From assembly GCA_949752745.1 (NCBI GenBank), contig OX457025.1:96475804-96539803 (forward strand): a DNA stretch of 64,000 bases. The letters are read 5' to 3'. This DNA is from Protula sp. h YS-2021 (lineage: Eukaryota > Annelida > Polychaeta > Sabellida > Serpulidae). Positions 30,563 through 39,546 of the stretch are shown here, in pieces. The notes below the pieces were generated by a model. That model was not told the origin of the DNA. It saw only the letters and a list, made by a program, of their open reading frames with translations, and searched no databases. Made by a program: the position numbers and the translations under genes. Position 1 is the first letter of the stretch. Every line of letters starts with the position of its first letter.

Positions 30563-31384
30563 TGGGCGCAGTTTTCCTACATAACTATCCACATTTTCAA
30601 TTCCCATTTTTCCAACAATCAACCAACCAACCAAGTGGTAGAATTGTTTGAAACGTGAAAAACTAAATTTGTTAAAGTTGGTCTAGAACCACCATTTCTG
30701 CACCACTATAACTTTAGAATATTTGAATAAGTAGCATGGTAAAATGCTAAAACTTATTTTATATATCATATGTTGTCAAAAACTACATTTGCTAAAGTTT
30801 GCACCATTTTCCAACTACTATAACATAAAACATAACATTGGACTTAACGTAGGGAAAATCCCATTCCTTCTCAAATTATTCATCGTTCCCACGCTCTGAA
30901 CGAGTGCACTCTGAAATTTATCGATCAGTTTCCCCGCACTCTGAGACCTTTCATGTACTTATTCCTATGCTGTGTGTGCGTGTGGTTATTGTAATAAAAC
31001 CATTGAAATATGACTAATTAAATATCATCATAATAATAATAGTGAAAATAGACATAGAAATATGGCTATTATGTTAAAAAAGTCACAGAGAGTCACATAA
31101 TGTCATAGATTACATAAAGTCACATAATGTCACAGTCGCATGTTGTCACAAAAATCAAAAACACAAAGTTTGTCCAAGTTTTTCCAAGCAGAACAAAAAG
31201 GTCTGCTTTTATACTACTTCGATGCAATCAAAATATGATGTGTAACTTGTTCAAACTTGTTAAAATTGCTGACTCAGCAGAATGTCTCACATACAGTTGT
31301 AGAGCTGCACAGCAGAGACATCTAGCGGTGAAGCCAAAATGGTATTCATCGGCAAAATAACACAAGAAATAACTGAACAAAATG
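30563..31384. other. Element-internal stretch of unknown nature
   Basis: Replaces the corresponding part of the TIR seen in the first element. It contains TCACATAATGTCACA-type short repeats near 31085-31135. No coding sequence recognised. Confidence 0.4.
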
Positions 31385-31595
31385 GCGAAATTTTCATGTA
31401 AATCGGTCAAGTATAACAAAAGTTATCCCAGTTTTAAGTTAAAATGGCGACCTGCTATAAATATGTATACAGCCAGCTGCGCAACTAGCCCATGACTATT
31501 TTATAACAAAACTTTACATAACACTGAATCAAATGGTGAAATTTTCATACAAATCGGTCAACTATAACGACAGTTATCGCAATTTTAAGTAAGGG
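31385..31595 (-). repeat. Two units of the 155-bp subterminal repeat
   Basis: Matches the array at 11900-12170, including AAATCGGTCAAGTATAAC, AAAATGGCG and ACAGCCAGCTGCGCAACTAG. It ties this copy to the same element family. Confidence 0.75.
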
Positions 31596-32113
31596 GGGGT
31601 TCATAAAAACCAAAGTTGCTCAGAATAGTCTCAACCGGATAACTATGCTGAAATCGCAAATTTTCTTACCCCTAGGGGGGGGGGGGGTCATGAAAACCAA
31701 AGTTCTTCAGAATCGTCTGAAACATATAACTATGCTGAAATCGCAAAATTTTCTTACCCCTAGGGGGGGGGGGGGTCATCAAAACCGAAGTTGTTAAGAA
31801 TCGTCTGAAACGGATAACTATGCTGAAATCGCAAAATTTTCTTACCCCTAGGGGTGGGGGGTCATGAAAACCAAAGTTCTTCAGAATCGTCTGAAACATA
31901 TAACTATGCTGAAATCGCAAAATTTTCTTACCCCTAGGGGGGGGGGGGGTCATCAAAACCGAAGTTGTTAAGAATCGTCTGAAACGGATAACTATGCTGA
32001 AATCGCAAAATTTTCTTACCCCTAGGGGGGGGGGGTCATGAAAACTAAAGTTGCTTAGAATCGTCTGAAACGGATAACTATGCTGAAATCGCAAAATTTT
32101 CTTACCCCTAGGG
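31596..32113 (-). repeat. Tandem array of 85-90 bp units with G runs
   Basis: Six units, each with TCATGAAAACCAAAGTTCTT or a variant, GAATCGTCTGAAAC, ATAACTATGCTGAAATCGCA, TTTTCTTACCCCTAG and a G8-G12 run. Two unit types alternate (CATGAAAACCAAAG and CATCAAAACCGAAG), giving a higher-order period of about 170 bp. Frames through it are artefacts. Confidence 0.85.
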
Positions 32114-32147
32114 GTGGGTCCTAAGATTTTCTTACCGTTGACAGTCG

Positions 32148-32243
32148 ACCCCTAGGGGGGTGGGGGTAGGGGGTTAGGGGGGGGTAGGGGGTAGGGGGTA
32201 GGGGGTAGGGGGGCTGTGGTAGAACGCCCATTTCCCTACTACT
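32148..32243 (-). repeat. Terminal GGGGTAG array and element end
   Basis: GGGGGTAGGGGGTAG repeats, then CTGTGGTAGAACGCCC and the terminal CCCTACTACT. The order matches the first element's right end (CCTGTGGTGGAACTG...CCTACTACT). Confidence 0.75.
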
Positions 32244-33064
32244 CCGAGTACTGAAACGGGTGGCGTGATGTTGCCCCTCCTCCCCTGCAAGTATTTTTAG
32301 AACTCGTGTTTACTCGCAATGAAGACACGGTGCACTTAATCCTTAAATGTGAGGCACGTTCTGCGTCGTTGTTTAATCCTGTGCTTCGCACAAGGCACCC
32401 CTTCCCCACTTTATCAGACTTTTTTAGTTACTATTGTTTTTGTGTGTTTTGTTACATTTTGTGCGAATATCCGCAGCATGTAGCACTTTAATAAGAGGTT
32501 GATGGTAAATTCTCTTTTTTCCAATAAAAACTTATCGACAACCCCCCGCCCTCCTCCGCAATCTAAAAAATAGAAGTCCCGGGGCTCTAATTAGGAAACT
32601 GTTTGCTGATTGAAGCCCCGGGGCTTCTATTTGGTTTCTAAATGAGCGCCTGAAATTGGCCAGTTTCCAAATAGAAGCCCTGGGCTTTTTTCGGAAACCC
32701 CCGGTATCATTGTGTTGTTGCATGGCCTCGTCGGCTCAACGGTCTATTTTCTTTGTTTTCTTTGTTTACTTCTTTCATAACATTATAAGATGAGTGTTTG
32801 TTCACAAATCATTGGACGATAGGGCCGAATTCGCCAACACAACCCAAAATAACACTTGAAAATACCAAATAAACAAGAATGTCCAGGGCATGGTGACCAG
32901 CCAAGATCCAGTTAATCGAGCCTCAGAATGTTTGAGGGTAATAAAAAGTGTACCATTTTCAAAAGCTGATTTCTGAAAATTTTCCAAAGGTTGACATTTG
33001 CCTAATCTTTGGATGATCAAAAAGAAAAAAAAATATATAGATTTTTCAAAAAATTCCTGGAAAC
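32244..33064. repeat. Interspersed repeat, copy 2 (probable LINE 3' relic)
   Basis: Counterpart of 5971-6786. It begins with the CCGAGT target duplication of the Polinton-like insertion. A frame at about 32300-32490 retains the DTVHLILKC-like zinc-knuckle remnant. Confidence 0.65.
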
Positions 33065-33069
33065 CTCAG

Positions 33070-33500
33070 AAAAGTTTGTTTATGAAGTTTGTTTACAAAT
33101 TGTGTTGACAAAGTTTGTTTACAAAGTTTGTTAACAAAGTTTCAATGAGTTTCAATTATGCAAATAACCAAAGTTTTTTTACAAATTTTGTTTACAAATT
33201 TTGTTTACAAAGTTTGTTTACAAAGTTTGTTTGCAAATTGTGTTTGCAAAGTTTGTTTACAAAGTTTGTTTACAAAGTTTGTTTACAAAGTTTCAATGAG
33301 TTTCAATTATGTAAATAACCAAAGTTTGTTTACAAATTTTGTTTACAAATTTTGTTTACAAAGATTGTTTACAAAGTTTGTTTACAAAGTTTGTTTACAA
33401 ATTTTGTTTATAAAGTTTGTTTACAAATTTTGTTTACAAAGTTTTTTCTCACAGTTTGTTTACAAAGTTCACTTTTGTTTACAAAGTTTCAATTCGTTTT
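33070..33500. repeat. GTTTACAAA minisatellite
   Basis: Dozens of units of about 11 bp (AAGTTTGTTTAC), punctuated by GTTTACAAAGTTTCAATGAG followed by TTTCAATTATG. That 20-mer also occurs at 12178-12197 in the Polinton-like TIR. The unit TTGTTTACAAA is close to a forkhead-type site and is nearly palindromic, but this is probably satellite expansion. Confidence 0.8.
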
Positions 33501-33905
33501 CATGACAGCACCTTTGACGTCACTTCCGGTCCAGACAGCACTTTCGGTCCAGACGCTATGACGTCACTTCCGGTCCAGACAGTATGACGTCACAAAGTGC
33601 AGTGGAACTCTCCTTTTCATAATAGTACCGTCTGAGCCTTATCCAACGAACTGTTTTTGAGGTATAGCCTGCCAAAGTGAAAAAATGCACGAACCCCCCC
33701 CCCCCCCATGTTCAAAAGTTTGCCAAAAATAGAATTTTTGAAGGAACGAAAAAAAATAACATGGGCATCATCTAGACATCTACTCCAATATGTTTGTATG
33801 TTTTGAGAAAAATCGACTCATAAGAACTCACTGCGGACAGACGGACGGACAGTCGGACGAACAGACGGACACACCAAATTCTATATATGTCTCCCTTAGG
33901 GGGAG
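33501..33905. other. Repeat debris with CTTCCGGTCCAGACAG units and CGGACGGAC run
   Basis: Three GACGTCACTTCCGGTCCAGACAG units (33517-33590), then GTGGAACTCTCCTTTTC (33603-33618), which resembles the Polinton-like TIR end. Next comes a dispersed repeat ending in ACAGACGGACGGAC and CCCTTAGGGGGAGATATA. No gene seen. Confidence 0.5.
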
Positions 33906-34544
33906 ATATATAATAAGAACAAGAATCGAGAACAAACAGTGCTACGGGCGTTTTAAGGGACCATTTTAAAGGACTAAATGAAATCTTACTTTTACAGATT
34001 ACTTTCGCAGTGATGCGTCGTCATATTTAATTTTCACATTAAAAAGCAAATAAGGGCAACAATTCCTGTGCTGTGCAAAATGGGTACTTTATCGCCGTGT
34101 ATTGATGCAAAATAGTGCGTCATGGAAGGATACTTCCGCACATCATTCCGCGCACTATATCGCAGCACAGTATCGTACCGTATCCCAGACGTTCACACAT
34201 ACGGGGCAGCCTTCCGCCACCACCAGCCGACGGCTCACACACTCTGCCAACAAAATACAGACTTGATAAACATATCAACTCGCACAAATGCATGGTTCAT
34301 TTTACACGCTTTGATTAATGTTTACTGGTAGCCCTCTAAAAATGTTGTTCATCTTGTTTACAACAAAATCCCCCACATTTTATCTTTATAAATACAAATT
34401 TTTCTTCATAAATCTTTGTCGCAATTCCCAGAAAACTACGGTAGTGGAAATTTCCATTGCAATTAAGGGGAACAGGCGGTCTTCCCCCTGAATTAAAAAA
34501 GGAATGAAATGTACAAGTTTTGCTGATCTAAGTTTTTACCAACT

Positions 34545-34728
34545 TTAAACATTCAAGGCGGTGGTGGAAAACACAGCGCATAGGGACTTCGTCTCTAGCC
34601 TCAATAAAACACATTGTTTTATATTTAAAATTTGGGTGATATTTTTTTCTTGTTGAAAATTGTTAATTGACGAAACAATGACAATATTTTTCGTTCAACA
34701 ACACGCATTACAATTTGCAATTTGCCCA
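34545..34728 (-). repeat. Split direct repeat B2
   Basis: Matches 35157-35330 (B1), starting TTAAACATTCAAGGCGG and ending AATTTGCCCA. Confidence 0.85.
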
Positions 34729-34941
34729 TTAACACAACACTAACCCAACTAAAATACAATTGTCAATTAACATGAAATACGAAAATGATCAGCTGTGACG
34801 TTTGCTACGTAAGTACCCAGACGCGTCATATCGATGACGCGGTACTACGGGAACCGTTTGTTTATCGCTTAGACGTGAACAGCTGTTTTTTTTTTTTTTG
34901 AAAAATAAAAGCCAGGATGGAAGCTTGGGGACGGAGGCGGG

Positions 34942-35153
34942 TTGACCCGTGCGCTAGGGCGAAAGCATGCAAAAGGCATCGTATCCCTCTGTTGCCCGGA
35001 GTTTTACCGACTGTGCTCCGCCCCCCACTTCCCTGTTCGCTAATTATTAACCAATAGATGCAAAGGAAAACAGCAAAAAGATTTGAGTACCATTACACAG
35101 TGACACCGCGGTAAGTTTAAAAACAAATAAAATTATTATTTAACAATTAAACA
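34942..35153 (-). repeat. Split direct repeat A2
   Basis: Matches 38974-39177 (A1), from TTGACCCGTGCGCTAGGG to AATAAAATTATTATTT. Confidence 0.85.
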
Positions 35154-35156
35154 TTC

Positions 35157-35330
35157 AAGGCGGTGGTGGAAAACACAGCGCATAGGGACTTCGTCTCTAG
35201 CCTCAATAAAACACATTGTTTTATATTTAAAATTTGGGTGATATTTTTTACTTGTTGAAAATTGTTAATTGACGAAACAATGACAATATTTTTCGTTCAA
35301 CAACACGCATTACAATTTGCAATTTGCCCA
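35157..35330 (-). repeat. Split direct repeat B1
   Basis: Near-identical to B2 and directly abutting A2, as in Ngaro/PAT elements. Confidence 0.85.
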
Positions 35331-35376
35331 AAGTATCACCCAGAAATAGTAGGGGTAGGGAGAACATTTTTTTTTT

Positions 35377-36349
35377 TTACACTTTTGACCCCAACATCTG
35401 AGAGCACTTAAAACGCAGTTCTAGGGGTATATCCACGTATCTCAGATAACAGTCTGAAGACCAACCTCCTTGGGACTTGATAATTTCTGGGGGCAAACCA
35501 CATTTTAGCGCAAAGCTGGCTCCTCCTCGGCGGAGACTATGTCCACTGTACCGTGAGGGGTCCAGGGAGAGAGTGTTTAGAAAGCCTTTGAGTAAATGCG
35601 TAAACATATCATGTGTTAAAGGAGTGAAAGATGCCCCAACCCCGCACGAGAATAGAGGGGCATCTAGTGGGGCAGGGCTGCACGACAGGGTCTTTCTTAA
35701 GGCTGTAACTGGACACAAAACAGAATTGGGAATCGCAGGGATGGGAACACAAAATACTCTAGAAAAATCCCTCAATGTTTTTGTATACTTTACGTTGACT
35801 AGGGCCCCTGATTTTAAAAAGGTAACGTCCCTTCTACATAAATCTTTACGACAATCGTGTGAATTTACCGCTCTAGTCAGAAGGGTTGATTTCCTAAAAA
35901 AAGGTGAAAAACCCAATTAAGCAGGCTGCCCAGAAGCAAGCGTGTAAACTGTTCCTGGTGTCAATAAGCGGCGCGATTCGAGACAGAATCTCTATTGTTA
36001 TCGGAAGTTTTTGAAGCGGTGCGGCTCCAAATTTTGCGTCAATACCCTTCAGGAGAGTTTGTAAGAAGTAATTGTTCTCTAAGGGGTTCTCGTATCCGAG
36101 CTCCAGATGCAGTAATCTGATGGCGCTGAGATAACAACGGACTGATTGCGGCTTTAAACCTCTTGACAGGAAGGCCACGTAGCGTAAAACTGTTTGATTC
36201 TCTGCGGGTGCGGGGCGGCAATGGAAATAAAAACAGAATGCTAAGTATGTCCTCAACTGTGTTGAATATGCCTTTTGTGTGTTATCCGACAAGGCTTCCT
36301 TTCTCAGGGATGTTATCTCAGCGTCCAGAAAGGCCTTTTGTCGTTCCAT
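35377..36349 (-). CDS. Tyrosine recombinase of the Ngaro-like element (one frameshift)
   Basis: Two frames, 36349-35894 and 35916-35377, join at a T7 run (about 35897-35905) and together give a protein of about 320 residues. The N-terminal SAM-like core-binding region contains NTQKAYSTQLRTYLAF. The catalytic domain has the arginine-box HSLRRGGASFA and, about 20 residues later, GGWSSDCYLRYVD with the candidate nucleophile Tyr. A first catalytic Arg is probably in the FFRKSTLL segment. It replaces integrase in this class by recombining a circular cDNA into the target. The start overlaps the end of the RT frame by 37 bases. A homopolymer miscall could explain the frameshift. Confidence 0.8.
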
Positions 36350-37863
36350 TCCTGTAATAAACGAATTAAAGACTCGTTAGACATGTGGTATTCCAGAGGG
36401 TAAAAATTCAAATGCGCGAATGCATATGTTGCAAACGAGAGATTGTATAATCTTGAGATGCTATCCGCTAAGAGATTCCTTTGAGTTGAAACGAAACAAG
36501 CTATCAGCTTGATATTGGATTGTGCACATTGCAGGAAGATATCTCTCAGGATATCCGAAGCCAAATTATTCTTTATAGATCCTTTATTCAGGGCGTATAA
36601 GGTGGCCATGTTGTCCGTGTAAACGCGAATCTTCTTATTGCTACAGAAAGATGTCCATCGCTTAATTGAGACTAACACCATCATTAGCTCTTTAACATTT
36701 ATGTGTTGTGGGTGTATTGTCGGAAAGTCTACTTTCCAGTTAGTATACACCCAGTCAATAGCACGATTATTTAGCAGGAGGGCTGCGCCTCCGGAAACGG
36801 AACTGCTATCCGTATAAATGCATGCAGGATCGGGCGACGACCTATTCAATAAGAATTGGCACGTGCCGTTGAATGAGCTGCAGATTTGCGTGAGCGTGGT
36901 AATATCGCGCCGTGTATTACCGGATAAGCGAATGCGGTGGTGCGGGTTACGTAATTGAGCTATGCTGTCAATAAGGCGCCGCATAGTTGGGCGAATGGCG
37001 GGGACGATCCGTGCGACCCAGTTTAATTTCCCGAGGAGGCTTTGAAGTTCCTTTTTTGTGGCCCGTTTCTTTTCATCGGTCCAGCAGGCCAGCGATTCAT
37101 TTACTTCTTTCAGTTTATTAGTGGGAATAGAGAGCGTACCCTGCACCGTGTCGATATTTACGCCCAAGAAGACGATGTTCTGGGTGGGTGAAATGCACTT
37201 CCTCCAGCTTACTGCAAACCCCAGCGAAATCAGGGTGTGTATTAGGACATGCATTGCTCGTCTGCATTCTTCGCGCGAAGAGGCCGTGATGAAGAAGTCG
37301 TCGATATAACAAATAATTGCGTTGATGCCCATGCGTTTGAGAATCCTGCAAACACTTTGGGCGATCCGATGAAAAATGCCGACGCTAAGTGACGCCCCAA
37401 AAGGGAGGCGAGTATCTACTAGGTGGGTGTATTCCTTATCTCCAGAAAATTTCCATTTAAAACCAGCTAGGTGTTGCGAGTAGCTACTGAGAGGCACATG
37501 CCGATACGCTTGCTGTAGATCAATCTTACACATAAAGTCATTTTTCCCTGTCATAGAAACTGCTGTATCGATGGAAACGAACCGGTGTTTATCCGGGGAG
37601 GCGTGAGAATTAATCGAAGACCCCTCGGGCTGTGAACAGTCATGTATGAGCCGTATAGAGCCATCCTCTTTTGGTATCGCAGCTAAGGGGGAGATTATGG
37701 TGGGCTTTTCGGAAACGACTTTATAGCGCCCTAGTTTAATTTCATTTAGAATTTCTCGTTCGACGGCCTTGCGGTGGGTAATTTCGGCTGAGCGGCTATT
37801 TTGGGCTTCACTCCTCTCTATCTTATCCAACTGATCATTCACTATATCGAAGCCATTTTCCAA
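36313..37863 (-). CDS. Reverse transcriptase-RNase H of the Ngaro-like element
   Basis: 516 codons, intact. RT palm motifs: FMCKIDLQQAYRHVPL (A), TRLPFGASLSVGIFHR (B), CYIDDFFIT (YIDD, C) and FLGVNIDTVQG (D/E). RNase H follows at about residues 345-470: CIYTDSSSVSGGAALL, NVKELMMVLV, RVYTDNMATLYALNKG and LLADSISRLY. The order and the YIDD box fit DIRS/Ngaro-type RT-RH. It probably makes cDNA that is circularised before recombination. Confidence 0.85.
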   Translation of the reverse strand: MENGFDIVNDQLDKIERSEAQNSRSAEITHRKAVEREILNEIKLGRYKVVSEKPTIISPLAAIPKEDGSIRLIHDCSQPEGSSINSHASPDKHRFVSIDTAVSMTGKNDFMCKIDLQQAYRHVPLSSYSQHLAGFKWKFSGDKEYTHLVDTRLPFGASLSVGIFHRIAQSVCRILKRMGINAIICYIDDFFITASSREECRRAMHVLIHTLISLGFAVSWRKCISPTQNIVFLGVNIDTVQGTLSIPTNKLKEVNESLACWTDEKKRATKKELQSLLGKLNWVARIVPAIRPTMRRLIDSIAQLRNPHHRIRLSGNTRRDITTLTQICSSFNGTCQFLLNRSSPDPACIYTDSSSVSGGAALLLNNRAIDWVYTNWKVDFPTIHPQHINVKELMMVLVSIKRWTSFCSNKKIRVYTDNMATLYALNKGSIKNNLASDILRDIFLQCAQSNIKLIACFVSTQRNLLADSISRLYNLSFATYAFAHLNFYPLEYHMSNESLIRLLQEWNDKRPFWTLR

Positions 37864-37925
37864 ACCTGATAAGATAAGCGCCAGGTGGTTATTTTGGAGG
37901 TGAGTGGGCTAGAGACTGCGTTTTC

Positions 37926-38810
37926 CTATGCACTGTGCATGTACTCGGGGTGGGGCTTGAAGCAGCTTGAACATGCGTGCGAAAATTTACATGATGCACG
38001 CTGGCATCCTCTCTTCGAATTGTAGTTCCGGCATATTTCAATCCCGGTATGATCACGTAAAACAGGCTTATTCGTGCGGGGTACACCATTATTGTTGTTT
38101 TCGAAGGCTGAGGAAAAGATGCATATGCCCATAAGGTAAGTGTCATCGTCTCCCCAGCGTAATTGACCCGCGTGCACCCGTTGCCTATATTCGTAATCAT
38201 AGAGCATGCACCGTTTCACTGGGTAATGCTCGCACATATCCCCGAATTTAACCGCGTACATGTGGTACCCTTTTCTGTCCTCCTGTGTAGAGAACGCACC
38301 CGTTTTTGATAGGATGTCGTATATCCGATTGTGCCCCTTTATCCACTGGGCCAGCGTGGTATTCTCTGGAGTCACGCGCTTCCCGGATGAGATCAGCATT
38401 ATTTTAGCCTCCCCATGGGTAGAAATTAGCGATTCGGTGCGTTGTGAGCCCCCGATAAAGGTACCACAAAAGTCTTGTACAAAAAGGGGTCTACCTGGCT
38501 TGGTGGGCTTTGCTTGCCATGGGTCGTCCCCTTGGAAGTCTTTCTGCAGCGATTCCAGTAGGCTGTTAAAGGTTCGTTCGTCCGGTCGTGGAAGCGTGGA
38601 AGGCGTTATGGGCTCTGTTACGTCGTCTGGGAGACTTCCCTTTCTTTGGGCAGCGGGAGATTCGTCACTGTTTATGTCCGCTTTCAGATCGTCGTTCTCC
38701 TGTTGTAGTGCCTTTATCTCCTTTTTCAACATTAATTGTTTCTTTTCTTCCCTTAACCGAAGTAGTTCACTTTCCCAAACTGTCCACTTCACTGTCACTT
38801 TCTTTTCCAT
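37926..38810 (-). CDS. Gag-like protein with CCCH zinc finger
   Basis: 294 codons. The N-terminal coiled coil (LLRLREEKKQLMLKKEIKA) comes first, then a linker, a central region (about 100-250) that I do not recognise but that is expected to be the capsid-like part, and a C-terminal CCCH finger, CX8CX4CX3H (CRNYNSKRGCQRASCKFSH), with an additional CX2C...H. Its start overlaps the SAP frame by 44 bases. The two may be one protein split by an indel, or genuinely overlapping frames. Confidence 0.65.
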   Translation of the reverse strand: MEKKVTVKWTVWESELLRLREEKKQLMLKKEIKALQQENDDLKADINSDESPAAQRKGSLPDDVTEPITPSTLPRPDERTFNSLLESLQKDFQGDDPWQAKPTKPGRPLFVQDFCGTFIGGSQRTESLISTHGEAKIMLISSGKRVTPENTTLAQWIKGHNRIYDILSKTGAFSTQEDRKGYHMYAVKFGDMCEHYPVKRCMLYDYEYRQRVHAGQLRWGDDDTYLMGICIFSSAFENNNNGVPRTNKPVLRDHTGIEICRNYNSKRGCQRASCKFSHACSSCFKPHPEYMHSA

Positions 38811-38970
38811 TATCCATTGGGTTTTCCCTCCTTATGTTGTTCGATATTATCCGGGTTATCAGCTCCTGTTTATTCCCTTTACAGCTGATACCGTAACTCC
38901 GCAAAATATCTTTAAGCTCACTACTTCGCATAGATTTCAGTTCGCTCTCACAGTATGTTAAATGCTCCAT
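38767..38970 (-). CDS. Small SAP-domain protein or N-terminus of gag
   Basis: 67 codons from ATG 38970, right after repeat A1. Residues about 12-48 match the SAP helix-loop-helix (LKSMRSSELKDILRSYGISC, then GNKQELITRI), a DNA-binding motif of chromatin-associated proteins. It could tether the particle or the circle to chromatin. It overlaps the gag frame. Confidence 0.65.
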   Translation of the reverse strand: MEHLTYCESELKSMRSSELKDILRSYGISCKGNKQELITRIISNNIRRENPMDNGKESDSEVDSLGK

Positions 38971-38973
38971 AGT

Positions 38974-39177
38974 TTGACCCGTGCGCTAGGGCGAAAGCAT
39001 GCAAAAGGCATCGTATCCCTCTGTTGCCCGGAGTTTTACCGACTTTGCTCCGCCCCCCACTTCCCTGTTCGCTAATTATTAACCAATAGATGCAAAGGAA
39101 AACAGCAAAAGGATTTGAGTACCATTACACAGTGACACCGCGGTAAGTTTAAAAACAAATAAAATTATTATTTCACA
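38974..39177 (-). repeat. Split direct repeat A1 (5' end of the element)
   Basis: Copy of A2 lying directly upstream of the SAP ATG; likely holds the promoter. Confidence 0.85.
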
Positions 39178-39183
39178 AAAAAA

Positions 39184-39335
39184 GATATCTGCCATGGGAG
39201 GGGGGAGAAGGACGGGGGGGAGAAGGACGGCGGGGGGGGGAGTCAGCCTATGGGGGGAATTCGTCAGGGGGGAGTTGGTAGGGGGAGTCCGCCGGAGCGG
39301 AGACCGCCGGGGGGGGGTAGACCGCCTAGACCCAA
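39184..39335. repeat. G-rich repeat, copy II
   Basis: Counterpart of 23358-23510 with slightly different G-run lengths. Confidence 0.75.
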
Positions 39336-39492
39336 ATTAACTAACCATAAACATTTATTTCAGTTAGTAAATTAGTATTTTTGACACTGTACAGTCTGGT
39401 ATGATCAACACGTCTCGACCAGTCTTGAATAACATTTAATGAGGACTTAAGAGCCAAGCGCATTGTCCTTGGACACATGTTTGGTGACTCAC

Positions 39493-39546
39493 CTTTTTCG
39501 CTGTATTCGCCAATAAACCTTTTCGTGAGGTACCGCACCACCAGCG
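39493..39546 (-). CDS. Ras-like small GTPase, exon 2 (copy II)
   Basis: 54 nt encoding the same 18 residues as 23720-23667. Acceptor TGTTTCAG, donor AAAG|GTGAGT at 39492. It pairs with exon 1 at 41857-41686 in phase 1. No last exon lies between it and the left edge of copy II. A transcript from this copy could splice on to downstream exons of copy I as an alternative 5' end, or the copy may be dead. Confidence 0.75.

Larger units (their letters stand above)
28380..32243. mobile_element. Left-truncated relative of the Polinton-like element
   Basis: Begins abruptly inside ORF A. It then carries the 3' intergenic region, an intact ORF B with promoter, a fragment of the ORF A start, the nonamer array, 30-bp repeats, about 800 bp of sequence not in the first element (30563-31380), two 155-bp-type units, a tandem array of about 85-90 bp units, and an end CCCTACTACT at 32243. 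It is followed by CCGAGT, the same six bases that lie uninterrupted at 5971 in the paralogous repeat. The left arm and left duplication are missing. Divergence outside the ORFs indicates a different subfamily. Confidence 0.75.
34545..39177 (-). mobile_element. Ngaro-like tyrosine-recombinase retrotransposon
   Basis: A 4.6-kb insertion between ACCAACT and AAAAAGATATCTGCC; the uninterrupted site can be read in copy I (around 16270/23350, discounting the LINE). Genes run on the minus strand: SAP/gag, gag with CCCH finger, RT-RNase H, tyrosine recombinase. Split direct repeats follow the Ngaro/PAT pattern: A1 (39177-38974), genes, B1 (35330-35157), A2 (35153-34942), B2 (34728-34545). There is no LTR, integrase or methyltransferase domain. 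No clear target duplication, as expected for tyrosine-recombinase integration. Confidence 0.85.

Noticed and set aside
31672..32094. 140-codon frame with RFQHSY/DPPPLGVRKFC repeats
   Set aside because: By-product of the 85-90 bp tandem array with poly-G spacers; no start context or conservation argument.
33115..33561. Frames rich in FVYKVCLQSLFTKF
   Set aside because: Products of the GTTTACAAA minisatellite.
35477..35920. 147-codon plus-strand frame
   Set aside because: Opposite strand of the tyrosine recombinase, which has the catalytic motifs.
38260..38961. 233-codon plus-strand frame
   Set aside because: Shadow of the gag gene; no recognisable feature of its own.
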